NCBI RefSeq assembly: GCF_002575655.3
Contig: NC_053037.3
Span: 570,440,880-570,504,879, forward strand
Direction of reading: 5' to 3'
From: Aegilops tauschii subsp. strangulata
Taxonomy: Eukaryota; Streptophyta; Magnoliopsida; Poales; Poaceae
Length of the DNA: 64,000 nt
How positions within the stretch are numbered: the stretch's first letter is position 1; the number at the start of each line of letters is the position of its first letter. The notes beneath the pieces are model-generated. The model did not search any database and was not told the origin of the DNA. It saw only the letters and a program-made list of their open reading frames with translations. Below are positions 55,243 through 64,000 of the stretch, in pieces. The position numbers were made by a program, and so were the translations under genes.

Positions 55243-55833
55243 CTATGATCACTGGGTTTCCCTTGAAGTGCCACGGGCCTCCCTGCGTTACCGTTTCCCA
55301 ATCTCCAAGACACCCAAATTGCATGATGAACAGATTCTCCTCTAGGGTTTTGATCTGGACCGGTCTAGCCAGATCCCATGCCGCACGCATAGTGCGAAAG
55401 AACCAGTAGTTACTGAAAGATTTGTCCATGTGTACCCTAGCCAAGGTCATCCAGCGGAGATTCTCTTCTGCCGGCGCATCGTCATCTTCAAAAACCACAT
55501 CGTCCAAATCATCCTCTTCGAGACCTAGTTCCTTCATCATGTCCTCCAACTTTCCCTTCCCCTTGCTCCAGCTGCCCGACGCCGCAGATTCGCCTAAGCT
55601 TGCCATGGATCCCTCGGACCAGATCAGAACAAAACCCTACCTCTGCCTATCTCCTAGACTCCCACCAAGGCCGGGAAGCAAACCAAAGAGTTGCCCCTTG
55701 TTCAGCTCGAGAGGAAGACCAGGTTACAGCGGAGGAGGTAACGGAGATCTCTACATCACCGCCGGCGACGAGAGGAGGTAAAACCCTAACACGAGGGGAG
55801 GAGGTAGATTGAATCTTCTGCCACCTTGGACAC

Positions 55834-56070
55834 ATGCTCCTTGTTGGAATTTGCTAGTAGGCCTTTGGCCCAAAGCCCAACTAAAATTCTGAAATTCTCT
55901 TGGCCCATTCATGCACACATGTGAGTGGTGTGAGTGAGACTAAAGTTTAGTCCCACCCCGGAAGTTGAGAGAGACTTGCACCTCTTTATAAGATGAGCTC
56001 TTCTACCACTATGAGCATGAGAAGAGGAGACCTACACGCGCGCTCCTCCAGGTATGTGCAGAAGATGGTT
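55834..56070 (+). mobile_element. LTR-like promoter fragment
   Basis: TGTTGGAATTTGCTAGTAGG near 55843 resembles an LTR start. It is followed by AAAGTTTAGTCCCACCCCGG and a TATA-like CTCTTTATAAG (55983-55993). No right border or duplication was found, so it is only a probable truncated LTR. Confidence 0.35.
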
Positions 56071-56175
56071 GTGGTATATATGTAGCCGCCAAGGTGCTGC
56101 GCCGCAAGAGGCCTGCCAATGGTGACGATATGCACGGGGATGCGGTGGTGCACAAGGTGCTCGATTGAATGCCTA

Positions 56176-56180
56176 CCACA

Positions 56181-56211
<31 letters not shown>
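56176..56211. repeat. Compound microsatellite (CA)n(GA)n
   Basis: An uninterrupted CA run is followed directly by a GA run. Confidence 0.95.
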
Positions 56212-57285
56212 GAGAGGGAGAAAATGATGAGGTGGTGGTCAACTCAGAACATTTGTCAAAACCATGCCAACTCAATGCACATACCACTTTCAGTTAGGCG
56301 AGGGACGAAAGTTGTCTAGTTTTGAAAGTTCTGGGTGCAACTTGTCTTGTTTCAATTGAAGGAGCAAACCCGCACTTCTCAGTTAGTTGAGGGACCAAAT
56401 ATAGACTTTTTCATATGTTATATATCTATATGTACAAGAAACTTACTAGTCCCCAGTATACTACTACTTTCTCCATTCTGAATTATAAGATGTTCTAGCT
56501 TTCTATTGAATCAAACTTCTTTAAATCCAAATACTTAATCAGGTTCGTAGAAAATTATACAGACATGGTTTTTGTTTGTTAAGTTTTGCTACTTAGGGCA
56601 TTCACGCGCATGGTTTGGTCTGATTGTTGAGTTTGTGAGGTGAATATGGGTTACACAATGGCCAAGCTAAGCTATTAGGTGATCAACATATTATGAGAAT
56701 ATAGTACCCCAAATGTTATTCAACAAAAGTTAGCTTCAGTTTAAAGTTTCAGTCTTATGTAACACCTTTGTGTTAATTCGTTGATGTTAAATTGACAATT
56801 ACTCTATATGTGAAATGTTGTTGATATTAGGTTCCTAGTTTGTGTCACAAATGAGTTGTGTAATGATGAATGCAATGCAATAATGTCATTTTGTTGTCTA
56901 TATTTTGTGATGTGTTCTGCACATTGCGTAGAGCATATGGCTACAAAATTCAGCATTTGGCATCCCGCATAACGGGGTTAGGGCCATGCGGTGTGTCCAT
57001 TCCACATACAAAATGGAAAAGACCACTTACGGACAGGGACAAACAAATGTTGAATTGAGTGAGGCACACGCCCTACTCAATTCCTGAAATTTCATTAAAT
57101 TTTGCTTCAATTTTGAAAAATAAACATCATCTCGATATATGCCAAAATTCTCCCATTTACATCATTTTCCCTAGGCCAAAATTATTCTCGTCTGCCCTTG
57201 CATGTGATGTACTTGTGGTGGCCAAGATACTTGCCTTTGATAGAGACCATCTCTTACGAGTCGTTATGGAAATTCTGAAAATCTC
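56212..57285. other. Intergenic, no gene recognised
   Basis: AT-rich DNA with short ORFs. Around 56469-56520 a degenerate CTTTCTCCATTCTGAATTAT block resembles a Stowaway end without a partner. Nothing else is supported. Confidence 0.35.
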
Positions 57286-57289
57286 GGGT

Positions 57290-57590
57290 TAAAGTGCGTG
57301 AAGAATTTCATGGTTTGATTAAGTTTTCTGTTGGATGTGGCTCTATGGTGCGTTTTTGGCTCAATTGGTGGCATGGGGATGGCCCGCTTTGCCACTCCTT
57401 CCCGATACTTTTCTCGTATTGCTCGGATCGCTCAAACCCCATCTCAGAGGAACTAGGACCTCGGTTTCAGGCGATCATTGTCACCTGTAGAGCTGGCCAA
57501 ATGCAGGAGCACATTGACATTTCTTTGTCCCTCTCAATGACCTTGGACCGCCTCTCCTGGCCATACTCCTTCTGGCTCCTTTTATGTTAA

Positions 57591-57665
<75 letters not shown>

Positions 57666-58190
57666 ATGCAGGGTTGTTCCTCCTCTCGTTGCAAGGGTCT
57701 TTGGCGAGTGTGTAATTCTGAACATATTTTTTTTAGTTGTGTCCTTGCTAAGTTGGGCTAGTGCTGTGTTTGATCGTGGACTAACTTTAGCTAGAATCCG
57801 AATAATTTTGAGGGGTTATATGCCTACTTACAAGGTAGTATGGTTAAGTTACGTCAGCTATTTTGCCCGCCTTTGTTGCTTTATCTTGGGCTTTCTAGAC
57901 TACTAGGAATAAATTTACTATTGAACATATGTTTCCTAACTGCCTTGTTGATTGCTTGTTAAAAATGGTTGGTCTTCTGCAGGAGTGGATGCCTCTTGCT
58001 AAGGCCACAGGCTCCACTGCTTTGTTTTGTGATCTTCTCTAAGATCAGCGCCTCCGTTGTTGCCCTTAGCCCTTCAACTTTTAGACCTGGAGATTAAGTT
58101 TATGTCTTTGGCTTGTTTCCTTCGGCATGTGCGTGTTCTCCACACTGACTCTATTTAGCCGAGCAATCGCGTGACATGGGTGGTTTGGCG
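57290..58190 (+). pseudogene. LINE ORF2 C-terminal fragment
   Basis: FSVGCGSMVRFWLNWWHGDG followed by LCHSFPILFSYC matches the region between reverse transcriptase and zf-RVT of plant LINEs. Further on, out of frame, TTRNKFTIEHMFPN and LLKMVGLLQEW match the end of such ORFs. A microsatellite at 57592-57661 has expanded inside it. Several stops are present; it is a fossil. Confidence 0.65.
57592..57661. repeat. Compound microsatellite (CT)n(AC)n(TC)n
   Basis: Seventy bases of pure dinucleotide repeat, CT then AC then TC, lying inside a LINE fragment. Confidence 0.97.
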
Positions 58191-58610
58191 GGTGTAAAAC
58201 CATTAGTATTTGCAAACTTGACAAGTCATAATGATGTAGTAAAGGTGACGCGCCTACTCCTCATGGTACCTCCAATTCATAGAGAAAACTCCCAAAACAT
58301 GTGAACCACATGTAGGCATCATTTTTAAAAGCAAAATTTAAAGGAAAATCCTTTGTTGGCTGAGTATTTAACAGAAAATTTTACACATAAGGGTTAAGAG
58401 GGATGCCACTTCACTTGTTTGTGTATGCATTGGCTGATTGCGCCTCAGTTTTCTCTAATACGAGATGTAATGGAAAACTGCAAAATCAAAACTTCATCAA
58501 AAAAATTTTGAGCCAAACTGGATCATCATTTCATTATGGAAAAAGTCATCCAAATTGAACCGGTTCTGTTTCAGAAAAAAAAAATACACAATTGTGGGTG
58601 ACAGATGCTG
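58191..58610. other. 5' flank of F-box copy 3
   Basis: AT-rich, with no gene recognised. An A run at 58575-58584 precedes the conserved promoter block. Confidence 0.35.
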
Positions 58611-58754
58611 TTTCATGGGCCAAGAAGCTAGCTGCTTCCGACATTTGGCCCAGGCGAACCCTCGGAAGCAGCTCGCCCCCCATTTCTCGTCCCCACTCCA
58701 CCACGGACCAAACCCTCGCCGCCGTCGCCCCCCTTTTCCCCTCCACCGGCGGCC
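58611..58754 (+). promoter_or_regulatory. Conserved proximal promoter of F-box copy 3
   Basis: TTTCATGGGCC (58611-58621), then ACATTTGGCCCA (58641-58651), then AAACCCTCGCCG (58708-58719), as in the other two copies. There is no TATA box. The order and spacing are kept although intervening bases differ. Confidence 0.55.
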
Positions 58755-60612
58755 ATGGACCCGATGATCGGCGTCAGCAGGAGCGACATGCTCGCCGGCT
58801 TGGAGCGCGACGGCGCGGACCCCGAGACGCTGGACGTCGGCACAAACCTGCTGCTCTACTTCGTGTACCACTACCTCCCGGACCCGCCCGTCTCCCTCAC
58901 CGCACCCCTCTCGCTCGCCGGCGCGTCGTGGGTCCCCGACGGCGTCGACCGCATCAGCCGCCTCCCCGATGTGGTCCTCCGCGATATCATCTCCCGCCTC
59001 CCCGCCAAGGACGCCGCGCGCACCGCCGCCCTCGCCTCGCGCTGGCGCCCCCTCTGGCACTCGGTGCCCCTCACTCTCGCCGACAGCCACCTGCTTCCGG
59101 ACGGCGGCGCGCGCGGGCAGCTCATCATCGGCGCTCCCTCTCCCCGCGCCGTCACCGCCGCGGTGTCCCGCGTCCTCGCGGCGCACCCGGGGCCCTTCCG
59201 CTGCCTCCACCTCACCCGCACCACCATGGAGGAGCACCGGGGCGAGATGTCGCGCTGGCTCGACACCATCCTCGCCAAGGGAGTCCAAGAGCTCGTCTTT
59301 GTCAACCGCCCTTGGCCGATTGACCTGCGCCTCCCCGCCTCGATCTTCCGCTGCGCCTCTCTCACCCGCCTCTATCTCGGCGTCTGGAGGCTGCCGGACA
59401 CGGCCGCCGTGCCGCGCGGCGCCAGATTCCCCAACCTCCTGGAGCTTGGCCTCTGCATGACTGTCATGGAGGACCGAGATCTGGCATTCATGCTTGAAAG
59501 AAGCCCCGTTCTGGAGTTCCTCGTCCTCATGGGGAGCCAGAGCGGACTGCGCCTCCGCCTCGTCAGCCCAAGCCTGCGGTGCCTTCAGCTGGGCTTTACC
59601 TACTTGGAGGACATCGACGTGGTGGATGCACCTCGCCTGGAGAGGCTCTTCCAGCGGGATAGTCTTCCCGAGAGCAAGCTCGCTGATACTGCCTCATGCC
59701 TCTCTTCCAAGATCAAGATTGGGCGTGCACCTAACCTGCGTGTGCTGGGATATCTTCAGCCAGGAGAGCAACAGTTGGTGGTTAGCAACACCACCCTAAT
59801 CTAATTTGCATGTGTAGTGTCAATTAATAATGCCAATTTATGATCTCAATTGGTTTCTCTGTTCCTGGGTGCATTGCAGGTTGGGAGCAAGGAGAACACT
59901 GTCCCTAGTGTGCAGATTTTGGCCATGGAGGTGCAGTTTGGTGTCCGCAATGCAGTCAAGAAAGTGCCTGGCTTCCTCAGATGCTTCCCTAACCTGGAGA
60001 CGCTCCATGTCCATGTAAAATTGGTTAACTTAACTAGATACACTTGCTGCATTGACAGTTCTGCAATACTAGTTTGTGCCCCTATATCTAGCATGGTCAG
60101 AAAGTCAGTAATGTAAATGAATCAGCTTAATCATATGATTGCTGGCCTGCTGCTGCATGATATTTTCTGAACTATGTATGTGCCGATTTCATTTGCAGTC
60201 CACCGTAGATGAAGACTCTACTGGCAAGGTCAACATCAAGTTCTGGCAGGAGGGCGGCCCTATTAAATGTGTTGTGCAGAGCATGAAGAAGGTGTTCTTC
60301 TATGAGTTCTGTGGGTCGAGAAGCGAGGTTGTTTTCCTCAAGTTCATTGCGGAGAGAGGTCGGGCGCTGGAGCAGATGGTTGTCGTGGTGGCCAGTGAAT
60401 GTTTCTCGTCTGGGGGTAATGTCAGTGCCAAACTGAAGCCTCTGATCAGTGCAAAATGGTTGAGTAAAGCTTGCAAGCTACAGCTCTTCAAGAGTCCATG
60501 CGACAAGGTGTCAGGTCCACTTCACTGCCACCAGCTAGCTTCTGATTTTAAGTTTGCTGATCCTTTTGATCTCAAGTACTACTATGAAGCAGAAGAGATC
60601 CTTGTAAGTTAA
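58755..60612 (+). pseudogene. F-box/LRR-like/FBD gene, copy 3, intron-1 donor deleted
   Basis: Exon 1 from ATG 58755 keeps an open frame for 349 codons (stop 59802-59804), with the F-box at about residues 69-109 (LPDVVLRDIISRLPAKDAAR) and leucine-rich segments. Exon 2 (59880-60014) and exon 3 (60199-60612, ending FDLKYYYEAEEILVS) are intact and in phase. The junction after exon 1 differs: where copies 1 and 2 have ATCGTG|GTA(T/G)GT, about 19 bases including the donor are missing, so the frame runs into TAA. Splicing could use a weak upstream GT (for example TTG|GTGGTT at about 59777), or the mRNA makes a protein without the FBD. Hence a damaged, possibly still expressed gene. Function as for copy 2. 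Confidence 0.78.
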
Positions 60613-60949
60613 TTAGTAGCACCCTGGCTCTTGCCTCTTGTGCTGCAAGACTACTTTTACTATTCGGACCTGAATTTCTGCATGATGATGTTGTTTGTGC
60701 AAGGTCAAGTCTTCTTTAGTACTCTGTTCCTTTTCTAAGTCTGTTCCTTTGGTAGTCTGTTCAGTGAGCCATCACCTTGTATCCTGTCATTTTGTCCCCA
60801 AAATTTGCAATCCTTATTTTTGCATGATTTTGGTGGACTTTTTTTTGGAGAAATTCAAGGACTTAATGACATTTTTGTGTCAAAGGAATTCCAACATTAT
60901 TGACTTTAGTAGAAGTAAATTTTTACACGTTCGTGTTGGGCTGGGACAC
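60613..60949. other. 3' flank of F-box copy 3
   Basis: AT-rich, with no gene seen. It probably holds the 3' untranslated region. Confidence 0.4.
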
Positions 60950-61400
60950 TTTTTTTTTTGGAGTTTCACCACAATTTATTCAAACCTCAATAATGTCAAT
61001 TACATGGATAATATCTGGTATGGTGGATAGCCAAACATGCCTTCCAGCTGCTAGTGGTATCACCGCTTTTGCAAGATCGTGTGCTGCAAAGTTAGCTTCT
61101 CTTCCTCATGAACAATATCAGCAGCCACCAAGGACCTCAGACTCTGCTTTATAACTCTGATGATCATGCTCGAGGGACCAAGATATCCCTCCTTCAAATG
61201 TTAAACAGTGGCCATGCAATCAGTGGCCACTTTGATCCTTTGCAAATACTCCGTATAAATCAGCGGCCTGAGAGAAGGCCTCACAGCATGGCAAATATTT
61301 ACCTTGATCATTTCTCTCTACTGATGGATGCACTTGCACCTCTTTCCTGATGGGATAGCCGCATCAACGTGAACTAGATGGGAACGCGCGCCTTGCCGCG
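60950..61400 (-). pseudogene. LINE 3' fragment (RNase H end) with poly(A)
   Basis: Read on the minus strand it contains HDLAKAVIPLAAGRHVWLS, the conserved end of plant LINE RNase H domains, preceded by a decayed SEVLGGC region. The T run at 60951-60959 (plus) is the poly(A) tail. The 5' end is truncated near 61400. It inserted downstream of F-box copy 3. Confidence 0.7.
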
Positions 61401-61589
61401 CCGTTCTTCTTCCATGAAAGGCAACAGAGAAAATTAGATATATGCAATCAGATATGTTCATTTGCTAACTTGTTTTTCGTTGTGATGTGATGACGAAGTG
61501 TTTCTATGCATTTGAGACCATTTGTGTCATTTCTTTGATTTCTATGCATTTTAAAATAAATTTTGCAACAACTGTAATTTTTGGAGTAT
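61401..61589. other. Short AT-rich stretch
   Basis: No gene or repeat is recognised. Confidence 0.4.
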
Positions 61590-61655
61590 GAACTAGCCTC
61601 TGATTTTGAGTTTGCTGATCCTTTTGACCTCAAGTACTACTATGAAGCAGAAATG
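61590..61655 (+). pseudogene. Duplicated 3' piece of F-box exon 3, cut by an LTR
   Basis: TCTGATTTTGAGTTTGCTGA, CCTTTTGACCTCAAGTACTA and CTATGAAGCAGAA repeat the last coding part of F-box copy 3 (60540-60598), with only a few differences. It ends at the first base of the Angela-like LTR. It is either an internal duplication or the remainder of a fourth gene. Confidence 0.75.
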
Positions 61656-63404
61656 TGTTGGAAATATGCCTTAGAGGCAATGATAAAATGGTTATTATTA
61701 TATTTTCTTGTTCATGATAATTGTCTATTGTTCATGCTATAATTGTATTGACCGGAAACCGTAATACATGTGTGAATGCATAGAGCACAACATGTCCCTA
61801 GTGAGCCTCTAGTTGACTAGCTCGTTGATCAATAGATGGTTATGGTTTCCTGACCATGGACATTGGATGTCATTGATAACGGGATCACATCATTAGGAGA
61901 ATGATGTGATGGACAAGATCCAATCCTAAGCATAGCACAAGATCGTGTAGTTCGTTTGCTAAGAGCTTTTCTAATGTCAAGTATCATTTCCTTAGACCAT
62001 GAGATTGTGCAACTCCCGGATACTGTAGGAATACTTTGGGTGTACCAAACGTCACAACGTAACTGGGTGGCTATAAAGGTACACTACAGGTATCTCCGAA
62101 AGTGTCTGTTGGGTTGGCACGAATCGAGACTGGGATTTGTCACTCCGTATGACGGAGAGGTATCTCTGGGCCCACTCGGTAATGCATCATCATAATGAGC
62201 TCAATGTGACTAAGGAGTTAGTCACGGGATCATGCGTTACGGAACGAGTAAAGAGGCTTGCTGGTAACGAGATTGAACGAGGTATTGGGATACCCACGAT
62301 CGAATCTCGAGCAAGTAACATACCGATAGACAAAGGGAATTGTATACGGGATTGATTGAATCCCCGACATCGTGGTTCATCCGATGAGATCATCGTGGAA
62401 CATGTGGGAGCCAACATGGGTATCTAGATCCCGCTGTTGGTTATTGGCCGGAGAACGTCTCGGTCATGTCTGCATGGTTCCCGAACCCGTAGGGCCTACA
62501 CACTTAAGGTTTGGTGACGCTAGAGTTGTTATGGGAAATAGTATGTGGTTACCGAAGGTTGTTCGGAGTCCCGGATGAGATCCCGGACACGACGAGGAGC
62601 TCCGGAATGCTCCGGAGGTGAAGATCGGTATATTGGACGAAGGGTAGTGGAGTCCGGAATCGTTCCGGGGGTACCAGGTGATGACCAGCGTGTCCGAAAG
62701 GGGTTTCGGAGGCCCCGGCAAGCGTTGGGGGGCCTTATGGGCCAAGGGGAGGGAGCACATCAGCCCACTAAGGGGCTGAGCGCCCCTCCCACCCCATCTC
62801 ACGTAACCTGGAGAGGTGGGGGCGCCACCCCTAGGGCAGCCGCACCTCCCGGTTTGGGGGCAAGTTTCCTAGGGGGTGGGGGCGCCCAAACCCATCTAGG
62901 GTTTCCCCTGGCCGCCGCCCCTCCTCTAGATCCATCTAGAGGGGCCGGCCCCCTGTCCCCTTCCCCCTATATATAGTGAGGGAGAGAGAGGGCAGCCGCA
63001 CCCCCTTCCTTGGCGCAGCCCCTCCCTCCTCATACATGTCCTCCTCCTCCGTAGTGCTTGGCGAAGCTCTGCTAGAGAACCACGAGCTCCACCATCACCA
63101 CGCCGTCGTGCTGTCGGAGTTCTCCCTCAAGTTCTCCTCTCCCCTTGCTGGATCAAGAAGGAGGAGACGTCCCCGGGCTGTACGTGTGTTGAACGCGGAG
63201 GCGCCGTCCGTTTGGCGCTAGATCGGATCTTCCGCGATTTGAATCGCCGCGAGTACAACTCCATCAACCGCGTTCTTGTAACGCTTCCGCTTAGCGATCT
63301 TCAAGGGTATGAAGATGCACTCCCTCTCTCTCGTTGCTAGCATCTCCTAGATTGATCTTGGTGACACGTAGGAAATTTTTGAATTATTACTAGGTTCCCC
63401 AACA
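61656..63404 (+). mobile_element. 5' LTR of an Angela/BARE1-type Copia element (1749 bp)
   Basis: It starts TGTTGGAAATATGCCTTAGA and ends TAGGTTCCCCAACA. TATA box CTATATATA at 62968-62976 with GC-rich U3 before it. It is closely related to the LTRs at 49070 and, inverted, at 22889. Unlike those, its right border is followed by internal element sequence, so it is not a solo LTR. Confidence 0.88.
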
Positions 63405-64000
63405 GCGGCATCATGAGCTAGGTCTATGCGTAGATTCTATGCGCGAGTAGAACACAAAGTAGTTGTGGGCGATGATTTGTTCAATTTACTTGCCGTTACT
63501 AGTCTTATCTTGATTCGGCTGCATTGTGGGATGAAGCGGTCCGGACCGACCTTACACGTACACTTACGTGAGACAGGTTCCACCGACTGACATGCACTTG
63601 GTGCATAAGGTGGCTAGCGGGTGTCTGTCTCTCCCACTTTAGTCGGATCGGATTCGATGAAGAGGGTCCTTATGAAGGGTAAATAGAAATTGGCATATCA
63701 TCGTTGTGGCTTTTGCGTAGGTAAGAAACGTTCTTGCTAGAAACCCATAGCAGCCACGTAAAACATGCAACAACAATTAGAGGACGTCTAACTTGTTTTT
63801 GCAGGGTATGCTATGTGATGTGATATGGCCAAAAGGATGTGACAAATTATATATGTGTGATGTATGAGATTGATCATGTTCTTGTAATAGGAATCACGAC
63901 TTGCATGTCGATGAGTATGACAACCCGCAGGAGCCATAGGAGTTGTCTTAATTTATTGCATGACCTGCGTGTCAATGAAAAACGCCATGTAATTACTTTA
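63405..64000 (+). mobile_element. Internal 5' leader of the Angela-like element (runs off window)
   Basis: Immediately after the LTR comes GCGGCATCATGAGC at the primer-binding position, then a leader with TATGCGCGAGTAGAACACAA, typical of this group. No gag ORF has started by the window end. The primer-binding site differs from the usual initiator-Met tRNA complement (TGGTATCAGAGC). Confidence 0.7.

Larger units (their letters stand above)
48885..55606 (-). pseudogene. LINE ORF1 (DUF4283 gag-like), split by two insertions
   Basis: Segments 55606-55243, 51386-50780 and 49069-48885 together give ORF1. The first holds an acidic start (MASLGESAASGSW) and the DUF4283 core (FIMQFGCLGDWETVTQGGPW). 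The second continues (FEIWARIIDLPPAYHG) and ends in a zinc-knuckle-like CQVCRMVGHQFKEH, where the usual fourth Cys is His. A stop at 50945-50947 interrupts it. The third segment encodes a Lys/Gly-rich tail and a stop that overlaps the ORF2 ATG. The role in the family is RNA binding of the retrotransposition complex. Confidence 0.75.
44734..55819 (-). mobile_element. LINE (L1-type) retrotransposon with TSD, enlarged by two solo LTRs
   Basis: A 14-base duplication, GCCACCTCGGACAC at 44720-44733 and GCCACCTTGGACAC at 55820-55833 (one mismatch), brackets the element. The 3' end carries a T run on the plus strand at 44736-44744, that is, a poly(A) tail on the minus strand. The order on the minus strand is 5' leader, ORF1 (from 55606), ORF2 (from 48886), tail. 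Removing solo LTRs 49070-50779 and 51387-55242 leaves about 5.5 kb, the usual size of plant LINEs. Full length but dead through stops and frameshifts. Confidence 0.88.

Noticed and set aside
57481..57663. 60-aa ORF of Arg/Glu and Val/Cys repeats
   Set aside because: It is a translation of the (CT)n(AC)n(TC)n microsatellite.

Overview
The window is nuclear DNA of a grass, almost certainly of the wheat tribe (Triticeae: wheat, Aegilops, rye or barley group). The evidence is split genes with GT/AG introns, GC-rich first exons, and a dense nest of grass transposon families: CACTA ends, PIF/Harbinger elements, Stowaway MITEs, Helitron ends, LINEs, and Copia LTRs of Angela/BARE1 type. I see no prokaryotic or organellar gene, no rRNA, no canonical tRNA and no CRISPR array.

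Host genes are few and are mostly ubiquitin-ligase type. One family of three F-box/LRR-like/FBD genes lies at 7.1-8.8 kb (+), 26.1-28.2 kb (-) and 58.8-60.6 kb (+). All share a three-exon structure with a 135-bp middle exon. Only the 26-28 kb copy looks intact. The 7-kb copy has a nonsense codon in exon 3, and the 58-kb copy has lost the 5' splice site of intron 1. A second, unrelated F-box family (F-box plus F-box-associated domain) has an intact copy at 42.7-44.1 kb and a pseudogene at 33.2-36.8 kb. A RING-H2 gene at 32.3-33.0 kb (-) lies divergent to that pseudogene. A pectinesterase/invertase-inhibitor-like gene at 13.9-14.2 kb is cut off by a retrotransposon.

Layout: 0-6.3 kb is a CACTA end, two decayed LINE segments, an LTR scrap and a dead Harbinger transposase. 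6.9-10.5 kb is F-box copy 1 and its flank. 12.4-13.6 kb is a GC-rich retroposon-like block. 13.9-20 kb is the broken inhibitor gene plus a gag-only LTR element that itself holds a 2.7-kb solo LTR. 20.5-22.3 kb is a Harbinger-like element carrying a 330-aa ORF with its own TATA box. 22.8-25.1 kb is a LINE RNase H piece split by a solo LTR. 26-28.4 kb is F-box copy 2. 29.5-31.9 kb is CACTA debris with a GRF-type zinc-finger exon pair. 32.3-36.8 kb holds the RING gene and the F-box pseudogene containing a 2.2-kb Harbinger. 37-42.5 kb holds retroposons, a foldback MITE and two head-to-tail Helitron ends. 42.6-44.2 kb is the intact F-box/FBA gene with a MITE in its 3' flank. 44.7-55.8 kb is one LINE with target-site duplications, expanded by two solo LTRs. 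57.3-58.2 kb is another LINE scrap. 58.6-60.6 kb is F-box copy 3. From 61.7 kb an Angela-like Copia element starts and runs off the window.

In the four nested insertions examined the boundaries were fixed by target-site duplications, and in several the interrupted reading frame resumes when the insert is skipped. I found no convincing new multi-gene system. The most unusual items are the three differently damaged F-box paralogues, the Harbinger-like element with a non-transposase ORF, the array of 13-bp near-palindromes in a solo LTR, and a tRNA-like Pol III unit inside a Helitron.
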